Shown: positions 44,580 through 56,318, counted from the first letter of the stretch. The stretch is DNA of 64,000 nt from SCUD01 sp036824505 (GCA_036824505.1 DAITAA010000011.1:25461-89460); one strand, 5' to 3'. Numbers and translations are program-made. The notes: generated from the sequence alone by a model not told the origin.

Positions 44580-45780
44580 GCCGGGATATGTGATCGGAGC
44601 GTCGCGGAGAACTCTCGTCGCGTTGCACGGGCGGCGAATGATCGGTCCGCGCAAACGCGGGTGTCGGCGCAAATGGCACGGCCTGGCGCATCGTCCTCTC
44701 GATGTCCCGGAGCAACGACGTTTCATCGTCTGACACCAGCGACACCGCATGGCCATCGTTACCAGCACGGGCCGTGCGGCCGATCCGGTGCACGTAGTCT
44801 TCCGGCACATGCGGCATGTCGAAATTGACGACCTGCGGCAGTTCCCGGATATCGAGGCCACGCGATGCGACTTCGGTCGCGACCAGCGCAGTCAGCCTGC
44901 CGGCCTTGAAGTCAGCGAGTGCGCGCGTGCGCGCAGCCTGGCTCTTGTTGCCATGGATCGCGGCCGAGCGGATGCCGGCCCGTTCGAGCTGCTGTGACAG
45001 CCGATTCGCGCCGTGTTTTGTGCGCGTGAATACCAGCGCCTGGTGCCAGCGGCCCTCGCCATTGGCTCCATTCTGGAACAGGTGCACCAGCAGGTGCCGC
45101 TTGTCGTCCTTGGCGACGCGAAATGCGCGCTGCACGACTTTTTCCACCGTGCTGTTCGGCGGCGTCACTTCGACCTGCACCGGCTTGACCAGGATTCGTG
45201 ATGCGAGCACGCGGATGTCCGGCGTGTAGGTCGCCGAGAACATCAGGTTCTGGCGTTGCGCAGGCAAGAGCTTGATCACGCGCTTGATGTCGTGGATGAA
45301 GCCCATGTCGAGCATGCGGTCGGCTTCGTCGAGCACGAAGTGCTTCACTTCCGAGAGATCGACGAGGTGGCGATTCGCTAGATCGAGCAGGCGGCCAGGC
45401 GTCGCGACCAGGATGTCGCAACCGGAACGAAGCCTGTCGATTTGCGGCTGCTCGCCGACACCGCCGAAGATCACGCAGGCACGCAGGTTCTTGCGCACAC
45501 CGTAGGTCCGGATGCTTTCGAGGATCTGGGCCGCGAGCTCACGCGTCGGCGCCAGGATCAGCACGCGCGGCGCGCGGCCACCGGCAGCACGCAGCAGTTG
45601 CAGCAGCGGCAGCACGAAGGCCGCGGTCTTGCCCGTGCCGGTCTGGGCGCCGGCCAGCAGGTCGCGACCGGCGAGTACCGGCGGAATGGCTTCCACCTGG
45701 ATCGGGGTGGGCATGTCGTAGCCACGGTCGGCAACAGCCGAGAGCAGCCCGGGCTCGAGCCCTAGGTCATTGAATTTCAT
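44503..45780 (-). CDS. rhlE: DEAD-box RNA helicase, RhlE-like
   Basis: This 425-residue helicase has all the DEAD-box motifs: Q motif PTPIQVEAIPPVL, GAQTGTGKTAAF, APTRELAAQI, TPGRLLDL, LDEADRMLDMGF, FSATY, then ATEVASRGLDI and HRIGRTARAG in the C-terminal domain. The sequence MKFNDLGLEPGLLSAVADRGY and the short basic tail after residue 370 fit the RhlE group. Its 3' end overlaps deoA antisense by 77 bases. It is divergent from lemA, sharing a 156-base upstream region that includes TATAGT (45819-45824 on the minus strand), a possible -10 element. Confidence 0.92.
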   Translation of the reverse strand: MKFNDLGLEPGLLSAVADRGYDMPTPIQVEAIPPVLAGRDLLAGAQTGTGKTAAFVLPLLQLLRAAGGRAPRVLILAPTRELAAQILESIRTYGVRKNLRACVIFGGVGEQPQIDRLRSGCDILVATPGRLLDLANRHLVDLSEVKHFVLDEADRMLDMGFIHDIKRVIKLLPAQRQNLMFSATYTPDIRVLASRILVKPVQVEVTPPNSTVEKVVQRAFRVAKDDKRHLLVHLFQNGANGEGRWHQALVFTRTKHGANRLSQQLERAGIRSAAIHGNKSQAARTRALADFKAGRLTALVATEVASRGLDIRELPQVVNFDMPHVPEDYVHRIGRTARAGNDGHAVSLVSDDETSLLRDIERTMRQAVPFAPTPAFARTDHSPPVQRDESSPRRSDHISRPSTGPRSARSVPAAPGARYRSHRRG

Positions 45781-45936
45781 AAATGTTTTTTGGGGTCCGG
45801 GGAGGGTCAGGCGCGCGGACTATACAGGAAAGCCGGCTGGCATGTGCGAAAGCTTCCAATGTGCGGTCTGGCGCGCCACGTGTGAGAATTGCCGCACATG
45901 TGGGCGCGACCTGCGCCCCGGCGAATGGAGGTTCCC

Positions 45937-46566
45937 ATGCGTTTTCTTGTCACTGGCCTGCTCGCGCTGTCGAGCCTGGCCCTCTCCGGCTGCGGCTATA
46001 ACACGATCCAGACCCAGGACGAGGCCGTGAAAGCGGCGTGGTCCGAGGTCGTGAACCAGTATCAGCGTCGCGCGGACCTGATCCCGAACCTCGTGAATAC
46101 CGTGAAGGGCTTTGCCGTGCAGGAACAGAAAGTGCTGATCGGCGTCACGGAGGCGCGCGCCCGGGCAACCTCGATCCAGGTGACCCCGGAGGTGCTCAAT
46201 GATCCGGAAGCGCTGAAGAAGTTCCAGGCCGCGCAGGGGGAGCTGACCAACGCGCTGAAGAGCTTGATCGCCATCAGCGAGAACTACCCGGAACTGAAAT
46301 CGGACCAGAACTTCCGCGACCTGCAGGCGCAGCTCGAGGGCACCGAAAACCGCATCACCGTCGCGCGCAACCGCTACATCGAGGCGGTGCAGACCTTCAA
46401 CGCCACGATCCGGCGGTTTCCGGTCAACCTGACCGCGATGCTGTTCAAGTACGGCGTCAAGGCAAACTTCACGGTCGAGAACGAGGCCGAGATCGCCCGT
46501 CCGCCGACCGTGGATTTCGGCACGACGCCGCCCGCTCCAACCGAGGCGCCGGCGCCGACCGGCTGA
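45937..46566 (+). CDS. LemA family lipoprotein
   Basis: The start at 45937 has GGAGG five bases upstream, and the 209-residue product has a lipobox LSGC. The mature chain is the LemA fold: IQTQDEAVKAAWSEVVNQYQRRADLIPNLVNTVKGFA, then EGTENRITVARNRYIEAVQTFNATIRRFP, helical throughout. The C-terminus is proline-rich (PPAPTEAPAPTG). LemA proteins often lie with TPM-domain proteins, as here. The function is not established. Two upstream ATGs would remove the lipoprotein signal. Confidence 0.93.
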   Translation: MRFLVTGLLALSSLALSGCGYNTIQTQDEAVKAAWSEVVNQYQRRADLIPNLVNTVKGFAVQEQKVLIGVTEARARATSIQVTPEVLNDPEALKKFQAAQGELTNALKSLIAISENYPELKSDQNFRDLQAQLEGTENRITVARNRYIEAVQTFNATIRRFPVNLTAMLFKYGVKANFTVENEAEIARPPTVDFGTTPPAPTEAPAPTG

Positions 46567-46585
46567 CGCAAGCGAAGCGCCCGCG

Positions 46586-47494
46586 ATGATCCAGCACCCC
46601 GCGCTGCGATTCGCCGCGCTGGCATCAGTGCTGCTGCTCGCAGCGCTGCCCGGCAGCGGGGCAATGGCGCAGGCGTTGCGGCCCATCCCGCCGCTCACGA
46701 CACGCGTGACGGACCTGACGGGGACGCTCACCGCCACCCAGCAGGCGCAGCTCGAGTCGCGCCTCGCCGAATTCGAGTCGCGCAAGGGCGCGCAGCTCGC
46801 GGTGCTGATCGTTGCAAGCACGCAGCCCGAGGAAATCGAACAGTATTCGATCCGTGTCGTCGACGCCTGGAAGCTCGGGCGCGAGAAGCCGGACGACGGC
46901 GCACTGCTGCTGGTCGCAAAGGACGATCGGGCCATGCGCATCGAAGTGGGCCGCGGCCTCGAGGGTGCGCTCACCGATCTCGTGAGCAAGCGGATCATTG
47001 CCGATACGATCACGCCGCTGTTCCGGCAGGGAGATTTTGCCGGTGGAATCACCGCGGGCATCGAGCAGATGATTCGCGTCGTCGACGGCGAACCGCTGCC
47101 CGCGCCCGACCAGCAATGGGGCAGCGGGACGGAGCGCCTCGCCAACATGCTGCCGTTTCTGCTGGGCGTCGTCTTTGTCGGTTCGGCGGTGCTACGGGCG
47201 CTGTTCGGGCGCGCCCTCGGCTCGGTCGCGACCGGTGGTGTTACCGGGGCCATCGCCTGGTGGCTGACATCGGTGCTCGGGCTTGCGATGGGAATCGGGG
47301 CCGTCGCCTTCGTCGTCTCGTTGTTACTCGGCTTCGGTGGCGGTAGACGCTGGTCGAGCCGTCCGGGTCACGGCGGCTGGACATCGGGCGGATGGGGCGG
47401 GGTCGGCAGCGGTGGAGGCTTTGGGCGCGGTGGCGGCGGCTTCGGCGGCGGTGGCGGTAGTTTCGGCGGCGGCGGCGCGTCGGGGCGCTGGTAA
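46586..47494 (+). CDS. TPM-domain membrane protein (YgcG-like)
   Basis: This 302-residue protein has a signal peptide cut near AMA-QAL, then a TPM domain beginning RVTDLTGTLTATQQAQLESRLAEFESRKGAQLAVLIV. The motif DDGALLLVAKDDRAMRIEVGRGLEGALTD is typical. After about residue 175 there are two or three membrane helices, and the tail is extremely glycine-rich with repeated FGGGG. This is the usual LemA partner protein. The following gene, starting three bases on, has another TPM domain. Confidence 0.9.
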   Translation: MIQHPALRFAALASVLLLAALPGSGAMAQALRPIPPLTTRVTDLTGTLTATQQAQLESRLAEFESRKGAQLAVLIVASTQPEEIEQYSIRVVDAWKLGREKPDDGALLLVAKDDRAMRIEVGRGLEGALTDLVSKRIIADTITPLFRQGDFAGGITAGIEQMIRVVDGEPLPAPDQQWGSGTERLANMLPFLLGVVFVGSAVLRALFGRALGSVATGGVTGAIAWWLTSVLGLAMGIGAVAFVVSLLLGFGGGRRWSSRPGHGGWTSGGWGGVGSGGGFGRGGGGFGGGGGSFGGGGASGRW

Positions 47495-47497
47495 CCC

Positions 47498-47995
47498 GTG
47501 CAAGTCGCACGCGTGCTGCGCCATCTGTTTGCAACTCACTGGGGCACCCGGCGCCGGTTCAATGCGCAAGTGCTCGCGCGCATCGAGCGGGCGCTGCGGC
47601 GGATCGAAGGGCAGCACGCCGGCGAGTTGCGGTTTGCGGTCGAGACCGCGTTCGACCTGCCGGAACTCTGGTACGGAGTCACGCCGCGTCAGCGAGCATT
47701 GCAGGTGTTCGGTCATCTCGGGGTCTGGGACACGGCGGGCAACAATGGGGTGCTGATCTACGTGCTGGTGGCCGATCGCGATGTGGAGATCATCGCGGAC
47801 CGCGCGATTGCCGCGCACGTGACGCAGGCCGAATGGGATGCAGTGTGCCGCGACATGGAAGAGCATTACCGCGCCGGCCGTTTTGCCGAAGGCTCCGAGA
47901 CCGGCATCGCGGCCATCGGCGGGCTGCTCACGAAACACTTTCCCGGTCGCGGCGCGGATCGCGACGAGCAGCCGAACCAGCCTGTGCTGCTGTAG
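47498..47995 (+). CDS. Second TPM-domain protein
   Basis: This 165-residue protein, starting at GTG, has an N-terminal segment FATHWGTRRRFNAQVLARIERALRRIEGQHAGELRFAVE and the TPM middle NGVLIYVLVADRDVEIIADRAI. No signal or membrane segment is present, unlike the upstream TPM protein. It completes the lemA-TPM-TPM operon seen in many bacteria. It may act with the membrane TPM protein, but this is inferred only from their neighbourhood. Confidence 0.88.
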   Translation: MQVARVLRHLFATHWGTRRRFNAQVLARIERALRRIEGQHAGELRFAVETAFDLPELWYGVTPRQRALQVFGHLGVWDTAGNNGVLIYVLVADRDVEIIADRAIAAHVTQAEWDAVCRDMEEHYRAGRFAEGSETGIAAIGGLLTKHFPGRGADRDEQPNQPVLL

Positions 47996-48004
47996 GAGAA
48001 AACC

Positions 48005-49345
48005 ATGACAAAGTTCGACCAGCGGGGCAATCCTGTTTCATATGGCGCGCAGTCGGCGATTGACGCTCTTGATCACGTATGCGACATGCTGCATGCCTAT
48101 CAAGCAGACCCGCTGGCCGAGGTCGACAAGATCATCGCCGAACATCCGGATTTCGCGATGGCGCATGCCTTCCGCGCCGGAGCACTGGCGACCGCGACCG
48201 ACAAGGCGTTTGAGCCGGAATTCATCAAGAGCGTGAAGGCGGCCGAGCAGTTTGCATCGAAGGCCAACGAACGCGAGCGGCTGCATATCGACGCGGTCAG
48301 GGCCTGGCGGGACGGCGACTGGGAACGAGCCACGGAACATTGGGGACGCGCTGCAATTTCCTGGCCACGCGACCTGCTGGCGCTTCAATATGCGCATGTC
48401 AGCGATTTCTTCCTGGGCTATTCGCACATGTTGCGCGATCGCATTGCCCGCGCGCTGCCGCAATGGAGTAGCGGTGTCCCGGGATATGGCTTCGTCAAGG
48501 GCATGTACGCGTTCGGCCTGGAGGAAGCGGGCGATTACGAACAGGCTGAAGCGCAGGGCCGCGAGGCTGTCGCGCTGAACCGGCAGGACGGCTGGGCCGT
48601 GCACGCCGTAACCCATGTCCTGGAAATGCAGGGCCGTACCCGCGAAGGCGCGGATTTTCTCGCGGCCGGTGTCGATGGCTGGGCCCCCAACAGCATGTTT
48701 GCCTATCACCTGTGGTGGCACAAGGCGCTGTTCCACCTCGATTCGAATGACGTGGCCTCAGCGCTTGCGCTGTTCGACGAGAAGATCTCGGCCGGCGGAT
48801 TTGGCCAGGCCCTCGAACTGCTCGACGGGTCGGCTCTGCTATGGCGGATTTCCCTGCTTGGCCACGATGTCGGCGATCGCTGGAACGGCCTCAGCGCGAA
48901 ATGGAAGTCGCGGATCGACGATGGTTACTACGCCTTCAACGACGCGAACGCAATGATGGCATTCGTCGGCGCCGGCGACGGCGCGGCGCAGCAACGGCAG
49001 ATTGAAACCGTGAAGCGTGCGGCGGCCGGAACCGGAACCAATGCGATGATGAGCCGCGAGGTCGGCCTGCCGGCTTGCGAGGGCTTCGCTGCCTTCGGCC
49101 GTGGCGATTATTCGAAGGCGATCGAACTGCTGCTCCCGCTGCGTGCCAAGGCCAGTCGCTTTGGCGGAAGCCACGCGCAGCGTGACATGTTCTCGTGGAC
49201 GCTGACAGAGGCGGCGATCCGTCTGGGCAATCGCGCGCTCGCCGACACCTTCGTCGCCGAGCGTCTGTCATGGAAGCCGGATAGCCCGGTCAATCGCGCG
49301 TGGGCGGCGCGCGCCGCCAAGCTGCAGGCGACGCGCGCGGCATAG
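48005..49345 (+). CDS. TPR-repeat protein, TTC38-like
   Basis: The 446-residue protein is almost wholly helical and resembles the TTC38/tetratricopeptide repeat family, with segments such as IDAVRAWRDGDWERATEHWGRAAISWPRDLLAL, GYGFVKGMYAFGLEEAGDYEQAEAQGREAVAL and YSKAIELLLPLR. A signature near HAVTHVLEMQGR is typical of that family. It has no signal peptide and should be cytoplasmic. The bacterial function is unknown. It begins nine bases after the TPM gene, so it could be co-transcribed, but no functional tie is known. It converges with an NTF2-like lipoprotein gene. Confidence 0.85.
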   Translation: MTKFDQRGNPVSYGAQSAIDALDHVCDMLHAYQADPLAEVDKIIAEHPDFAMAHAFRAGALATATDKAFEPEFIKSVKAAEQFASKANERERLHIDAVRAWRDGDWERATEHWGRAAISWPRDLLALQYAHVSDFFLGYSHMLRDRIARALPQWSSGVPGYGFVKGMYAFGLEEAGDYEQAEAQGREAVALNRQDGWAVHAVTHVLEMQGRTREGADFLAAGVDGWAPNSMFAYHLWWHKALFHLDSNDVASALALFDEKISAGGFGQALELLDGSALLWRISLLGHDVGDRWNGLSAKWKSRIDDGYYAFNDANAMMAFVGAGDGAAQQRQIETVKRAAAGTGTNAMMSREVGLPACEGFAAFGRGDYSKAIELLLPLRAKASRFGGSHAQRDMFSWTLTEAAIRLGNRALADTFVAERLSWKPDSPVNRAWAARAAKLQATRAA

Positions 49346-49361
49346 GCCGTAGGAGACTCCG

Positions 49362-49883
49362 CTAGGGTTGCGCGGGCGCCGCGGGCATCGGACCTTCGGC
49401 ATTCACCTCGTACGCGACACGCCATACGCCGTCGGCGCCTTTCTGCCAGTAGTCGGCAAACGGGTTGTTGAAGGTTGTCGGCGTCTTGTTGTCCTTCGTC
49501 GTCACCGTGTACGAACCAACCGTGAATGTGAGCGCTTCCGTGTCACTGATGACGACGAGCTTGTCGATGCTGGCCGGGCCAAACTCGACGGACTCGAAGG
49601 TCGCAAAGAATGCGGCGGCACCCTTCTCGATGTCAGCACGGCCCTTGAATGTCGCGGCATTCGCCAGGACCCAGGTTGCATCCTCTGTAAAGACGCTGGC
49701 GACACTGGCGCTGTCCTTGCTTGCGAAGGCCGCCAGGATCTTCTCCATGGCTGCTTTCAGCTCGGCCTGGATCGCGGCCGGGTCCGGCGGCGGGGGCGCG
49801 GGGGGCGCCTCCGCTGCTTTCTGGGCACACCCGGAAAGCAGTGCAAGAACGATGATCGACCCTGTCAACGTCAGGAATTTCAT
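49362..49883 (-). CDS. NTF2-like (SnoaL/DUF4440-type) lipoprotein
   Basis: The 173-residue protein has a lipobox, LLSGC, then a proline-rich linker and a single cone-shaped NTF2-like domain, with MEKILAAFASKDSASVASVFTEDATWVLAN and FADYWQKGADGVWRVAYEV as conserved strands. Such domains bind small ligands or act as simple catalytic scaffolds; this one cannot be assigned. It is a single gene between the TPR protein and the DUF481 gene. Confidence 0.8.
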   Translation of the reverse strand: MKFLTLTGSIIVLALLSGCAQKAAEAPPAPPPPDPAAIQAELKAAMEKILAAFASKDSASVASVFTEDATWVLANAATFKGRADIEKGAAAFFATFESVEFGPASIDKLVVISDTEALTFTVGSYTVTTKDNKTPTTFNNPFADYWQKGADGVWRVAYEVNAEGPMPAAPAQP

Positions 49884-49973
49884 GGCGCGCCTCCCCGGAT
49901 ATACCCACCGCGATTGAGATGCGAGGGATATTATCCGGTTTGGCGCGCCAGCTCCATGGTGTCAGCGAGGCAT

Positions 49974-50681
49974 CTACTTGATGGCGTAGACGAGATTGAC
50001 CGTGGTCAGCGTGTCCGTATTCTTGAGGCCCGCCGGCGGATCGGTGTTGTGCCGCACGCCGACGCCGAACGACAAGGCGAATGCGTCGCTCATCCTGACC
50101 TGCAATGCCAGCTCGTTGATCGCCAGCGTGTTGTTTGAGCCGGATTCGACGCTGAACCGGTTGATCAGGCTGGTGGTGTCGGTCAGCACCCGCTCGAAGT
50201 TGAGGTCGCCGCGAATGACCGCGTCTCCGAGCGTTTCCGAGGTCACCGAATTCTTCAGGCGTCGATAGCCCAGGCCGAGCTGCCCGGTGAGCTTGGTTGA
50301 CTCGGTGTCGATCAGCTTGCGGCCGTAGCCTGTGGTTGCGCTCGTCTGATAGTCGAAACCGCTGAATTCGTCCTTCTCGTAGCGAAGACCGCCGAACCAG
50401 AAGCTGCGCTCCGTGAGCTTGTAATCCGACTGCCAGCCGGCGCCGTAGCGTTCGGCCGTGACGTTGCCGTCGTTCGAAGCGCGCAATGCCGACAGGCCAA
50501 AGCCGTGCTTCCAGCGATCCAGTTCGCGCGCCAGGTCAAGCCTGATATTGATGTTGTCGTTGTCGGCGTTGCCGCGTGAAAAGACAATGCCGCCCTCACC
50601 TTTGCCGGACCAGTTGGCTTCCGCGGCCGCGCCTGTGCCGGCCAGCGCCATCAGACCGATACCCAAAATCAACCGTTGCAT
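49974..50681 (-). CDS. DUF481 outer-membrane beta-barrel protein
   Basis: The 235-residue protein has a signal peptide ending GAAAEA and then a DUF481/YdiY barrel: WSGKGEGGIVFSRGNADNDNINIRLDLAREL, SDYKLTERSFWFGGLRYEKDEFSGFD, and alternating aromatic strands to the C-terminus LVYAIK. Family members are putative salt- or acid-induced outer-membrane proteins. It lies upstream of the second TonB receptor but with a hairpin between, so it may be separately transcribed. Confidence 0.88.
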   Translation of the reverse strand: MQRLILGIGLMALAGTGAAAEANWSGKGEGGIVFSRGNADNDNINIRLDLARELDRWKHGFGLSALRASNDGNVTAERYGAGWQSDYKLTERSFWFGGLRYEKDEFSGFDYQTSATTGYGRKLIDTESTKLTGQLGLGYRRLKNSVTSETLGDAVIRGDLNFERVLTDTTSLINRFSVESGSNNTLAINELALQVRMSDAFALSFGVGVRHNTDPPAGLKNTDTLTTVNLVYAIK

Positions 50682-50746
50682 GAAACATTCTCCCTTTCAA
50701 TCTCGTGGGACCACGAGGCTGGCGCATGCTACTTTTGGAGAATGAA

Positions 50747-50766
50747 CGGCAGCTGAACGGCTGCCG
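50747..50766. terminator. Candidate hairpin after TonB receptor or DUF481 promoter region
   Basis: CGGCAGC, a six-base loop and GCTGCCG form a 7-bp stem 51 bases after the TonB receptor stop on the minus strand. It lacks a strong T-run and could instead belong to the DUF481 upstream region. A second short palindrome, CTCGTGG-GA-CCACGAG, is at 50702-50717. Confidence 0.35.
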
Positions 50767-50817
50767 GGAGATCGGCAGTCACGGCAATTTGCGCGCGAAC
50801 CTGACTAAAACGGTCTG

Positions 50818-53271
<2,454 letters not shown>

Positions 53272-53333
53272 GTTGCAGCCCCCTTGTTATTGCCTTGGCG
53301 CCCGGTGAGTCTATTGCGGCCCGGGAAGGCCGG

Positions 53334-54221
53334 TCAACGCCGAAGCTGAATGCTCCATTCAGGCCCCGATCCGATCCGGTATTGGTCCGCGAAGCTGCCC
53401 TGGTTGATGGCGAGCGACACGTTGTTGAGGCTGTTCAGGTAGAGCAACGGCTCGCCAAGCGCCACTTCGCCGAAGGTATGCACGTAGGGCGCCGTCAGTT
53501 CGAGGACAACCTTGCCGCCGTTCGAGATGCTGACCTTGACCGGATCGCCGATCTTGAGTTGCAGGCCATCCAGCGTCTTGCGGTCGATGTTGCTCCAGAG
53601 ATTTCCATAGGTGCCATCGAGGGTCTGGACGTTTCCGTAGGCGACTCCATCCTCGTAGCGCGCCTTTTCGTAAGGAATCGTCACGACCTGCGCCGGCAGC
53701 AGGCGGCCGACCTGTTCGAATGTGATGACGCCCGCAGCGAGCCGCGCGCCGGTGAATGCATAAACGTCGCGACCGTGAAAAGTGTAGTTGTTCTCCGTGT
53801 TCTTGCGGCGGTTCACCGCCTCGTCGATCTGACGCACCGCTTCGATCCCGAGGCGCGTGGCGACGAAGGTCAGGGTTCCATTGTCGGGGGTCACGAAGTA
53901 GTGGCCAGATTTCGTCTTCAGCACGATCGACTTGCGATCCGTGCCGACGCCGGGGTCGACGACCGACACGAACACCGTGCCGCTCGGCCAGTACTCCGCG
54001 ACCTGCACGAGACGCAGGGACGCTTCCCAGATGTTGAATGCGGGGACCTCGTGCGTCAGATCGTAGATCCGGATTTCGGGTGACACACCGACGGCCACGC
54101 CCTTCATCGCGGCGACAGCACCGTCCTTCGTGCCGAAATCAGATTGAAGAACGAGTGCGTTCTGCGGCCAGGCGACCGCAGAGTAGAGGCAGGCGATTGC
54201 AACCAGGGTTGTCAGTTTCAT
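53334..54221 (-). CDS. Exported SAM hydroxide adenosyltransferase (DUF62)
   Basis: The 295-residue protein has a signal peptide (KLTTLVAIACLYSAVAWPQ) followed by a DUF62 domain of the fluorinase/chlorinase superfamily. LQSDFGTKDGAVAAMKG starts the mature domain; VSVVDPGVGTDRKSIV has the Asp and, seven residues on, the Arg; TPDNGTLTFV and FHGRDVYAF follow with the catalytic His. This Asp-Arg-His set is that of enzymes that split SAM into adenosine and methionine. GAGG nine bases before 54221 favours that ATG over 54227 and 54230. The signal suggests a periplasmic enzyme, unusual for a SAM-using activity. Confidence 0.88.
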   Translation of the reverse strand: MKLTTLVAIACLYSAVAWPQNALVLQSDFGTKDGAVAAMKGVAVGVSPEIRIYDLTHEVPAFNIWEASLRLVQVAEYWPSGTVFVSVVDPGVGTDRKSIVLKTKSGHYFVTPDNGTLTFVATRLGIEAVRQIDEAVNRRKNTENNYTFHGRDVYAFTGARLAAGVITFEQVGRLLPAQVVTIPYEKARYEDGVAYGNVQTLDGTYGNLWSNIDRKTLDGLQLKIGDPVKVSISNGGKVVLELTAPYVHTFGEVALGEPLLYLNSLNNVSLAINQGSFADQYRIGSGPEWSIQLRR

Positions 54222-54232
54222 GCGCATCATCC

Positions 54233-54955
54233 TCAGACCAGCGTGTGATAGACCTTCTGCACGTCGTCATCCTGCTCCAGCAGGTCGATCAATTCGAGCG
54301 CTTCGGTTGCCTGGGGCTCGGGCAACTCGATCGGCGTCGTGCAGATGTATTCGTGTTCGGCGGAAAGCGGCACGATCTTTCTTTCCTCGAGCCGCTTCTG
54401 CAGCTGCCCGAAATTCTCGAAGTCGCAGCGCACGACCAGCTGCGGCTCGCCCTTTTCGCCGGTGCTCTCGCCCATCTCCTCGAGCCCGTGATCGATCAGG
54501 TCGAGTTCCAGCTCTTCCTGGTCGATGCCGGCCGGGTCCAGGCGGAATACGCCCATGCGGCGGAACAGGAAACTGACGCTGCCATTGCTCGCCAGGTTGC
54601 CGCCGTGCTTGCTGAAGATATTGCGGACGCTTGCGACCGTGCGGGTCGGATTGTCGGTTGCAGTCTCGACCAGCACGGCGACACCGTGCGGCGCATAGCC
54701 CTCGTACAGGACCTGCTGGTAATCCGCGGCCCCCTGGCCCGAGGCGCGGCGGATGGCCGCCTCGATCCGGTCCTTGGGCATGTTGATCGAGCGTGCATTC
54801 TGGATCACGCGGCGCAGCGCCGGGTTATTGGCCGGATCCGCGCCGCCCGACTTGACTGCAATGGTGATGTCCTTGCCGATTCGCGCGAACTGCTTCGCCA
54901 TGCGGTTCCAGCGCGCGAACATTGCATGCTTGCGGACTTCGAATATTCGCCCCAT
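54233..54955 (-). CDS. YebC/PmpR family protein
   Basis: The 240-residue protein has the YebC fold, with FARIGKDITIAVKSGGADPANNPALRRVIQNARSINMPKDRIEAAIRRA, then the middle YEGYAPHGVAVLVETATDNPTRTVASVRNIFSKHGGNLA. Family members were first described as transcription regulators and more recently as translation factors that relieve ribosome stalling at prolines. The N-terminus MGRIFEVRKHAMFARWNRMAK is the form common in Bacteroidetes and some Xanthomonads. It starts at 54955. Eleven bases separate its stop from the next gene. Confidence 0.9.
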   Translation of the reverse strand: MGRIFEVRKHAMFARWNRMAKQFARIGKDITIAVKSGGADPANNPALRRVIQNARSINMPKDRIEAAIRRASGQGAADYQQVLYEGYAPHGVAVLVETATDNPTRTVASVRNIFSKHGGNLASNGSVSFLFRRMGVFRLDPAGIDQEELELDLIDHGLEEMGESTGEKGEPQLVVRCDFENFGQLQKRLEERKIVPLSAEHEYICTTPIELPEPQATEALELIDLLEQDDDVQKVYHTLV

Positions 54956-54993
54956 AACACAAGTATCGCACCGGACCCGCGGCTGCGGGTAGG

Positions 54994-55911
54994 ATGAGCG
55001 GCATGCGCGATGCAATGCGTCGATTCATGATTCGACAGATGTTGCACATGGCGCGCGCGGCGGTCGTGCGCCATCCGACGCCGGACCAGATCCGGCGTGT
55101 TGCCGCACGCATCGGACCGCTGATCGCGCGACGAGAAAACTATACATGCTCGGCGTCAATGGCAGTCGGCGCCTGTCGCGCCCGGTGGATCGAACCGGAC
55201 GGCGTCGCAGTCGATAGCGTGATCCTTTACCTGCACGGAGGCGCGTTCGTCGCCGAGACGCCCGCCATCCACGATCCGATGCTCGCGGCAATCGGCCGCG
55301 CCGGCGGGGCCAGGGGCCTGATGGTGGACTACCGGCTTGCGCCCGAGAATCCGTTTCCGGCCGCGATCGAGGATTGCTACGCGGCCTGGAATTTCCTGTT
55401 GTCGTCCGGCATCGATCCGGGCCGGATCGTCATTGCAGGCGACTCGGCCGGCGGCAATCTCGCCGTCGTCACGGCGATGCGCGCGCGCGACGAGGGCATG
55501 CCGCAGGCGGCCGGCCTGGTGTTGCTGTCTCCGGTGCTCGACTGGACATTCAGCGGCGACTCGATCCAGCGCAATGACGGCCTGGATCACTTGTTCCGCG
55601 CATCGAGCGTGCGGGATCTCGTGCCGTACTACGGCGCGGGCATCAATCCGCGCGACCCGCGCCTGTCGCCATTGCTCGGCGACCTGGAAGGCCTGCCGCC
55701 GGTCCTGCTCATGGTCGGCAGCTCCGAATTACTGCTGGACGACTCCGTTCGTTTCGCCATGTGCCTGCCCGATTCCACCTTGCGGATCTGGCACGACATG
55801 CCGCATGTGTTCCCCGCGATACGCGGGCTCGCGGCGGGCGACGCGGCAATTCGCGAAATCGGCGAATTCATCCGGGAGCGCACCGCCGCGGCGACCGCAG
55901 GCGCCAGCTGA
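54994..55911 (+). CDS. Alpha/beta hydrolase, HSL/steryl-ester-hydrolase-like
   Basis: The 305-residue esterase has the hormone-sensitive-lipase signature YLHGGAFVAETP, the elbow GDSAGGNLAVV with the nucleophilic serine, and later VGSSELLLDDS and HDMPHVFP for the acid and base. These match carboxylesterases of the HSL family. No signal peptide is seen, so it is probably cytoplasmic. It is divergent from yebC, 38 bases apart. A substrate cannot be assigned. Confidence 0.87.
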   Translation: MSGMRDAMRRFMIRQMLHMARAAVVRHPTPDQIRRVAARIGPLIARRENYTCSASMAVGACRARWIEPDGVAVDSVILYLHGGAFVAETPAIHDPMLAAIGRAGGARGLMVDYRLAPENPFPAAIEDCYAAWNFLLSSGIDPGRIVIAGDSAGGNLAVVTAMRARDEGMPQAAGLVLLSPVLDWTFSGDSIQRNDGLDHLFRASSVRDLVPYYGAGINPRDPRLSPLLGDLEGLPPVLLMVGSSELLLDDSVRFAMCLPDSTLRIWHDMPHVFPAIRGLAAGDAAIREIGEFIRERTAAATAGAS

Positions 55912-55924
55912 GATTCAAGCGCGC

Positions 55925-56233
55925 CTAACGCGACTGCGGGTCGTGCTTCTGGCGATAGATGCGCGCACTCATGCGATCCGCATTGCGCTCCAACCGGGCG
56001 CGTTCTGCCGGCGTCACGACGCCATCCGACTTGGCATAGCGCTCGTGCATGTGCAGGCGGCGTTCGCCGGCAATCAGGCGCCTGGTCTCGGGGCGCGTCA
56101 GCTCGCCCGAACGCACGCCCTGCGCGATGCGGGCGCGCTGGTTGTGTTCCCGGGCATCCAGCCTTGGCGTGCCCGCCAGGGCCGGGACCGATATCGCCGC
56201 CAGGGCGGCTGCAATTGCAAACTTCCTGAACAT
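55925..56233 (-). CDS. Small exported basic protein, EF-hand-like
   Basis: The 102-residue protein has a signal peptide cut after ALAG, then is rich in Arg and helix-forming residues: REHNQRARIAQGVRSGELTRPETRRLIAGERRLHMHERYAKSDGVVTPAERARLERNADRMSARIYRQK. The repeated Gxx(T/S)xxE pattern and KSDGVVTPAE loop weakly resemble EF-hand or GlyxxGlu motifs found in similar small proteins of Xanthomonads. The function is unknown. It is divergent from apt. Confidence 0.75.
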   Translation of the reverse strand: MFRKFAIAAALAAISVPALAGTPRLDAREHNQRARIAQGVRSGELTRPETRRLIAGERRLHMHERYAKSDGVVTPAERARLERNADRMSARIYRQKHDPQSR

Positions 56234-56318
56234 GTTGTGTCTCCTGCCCGAATCGCTCACGATTTGTGGCGTTACGAGACAAGAACGGCCCGCCGACGGC
56301 GGCGTTGACGAGGATCCG

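Noticed and set aside
47380..47494. Repetitive GGCGGC stretch
   Set aside because: It encodes the glycine-rich tail normal for TPM/YgcG proteins, not an independent repeat element.
46586..47995. Possible toxin-antitoxin or defence pair in the TPM genes
   Set aside because: The lemA-TPM-TPM order is a widespread envelope operon and no toxin or nuclease motif is present.
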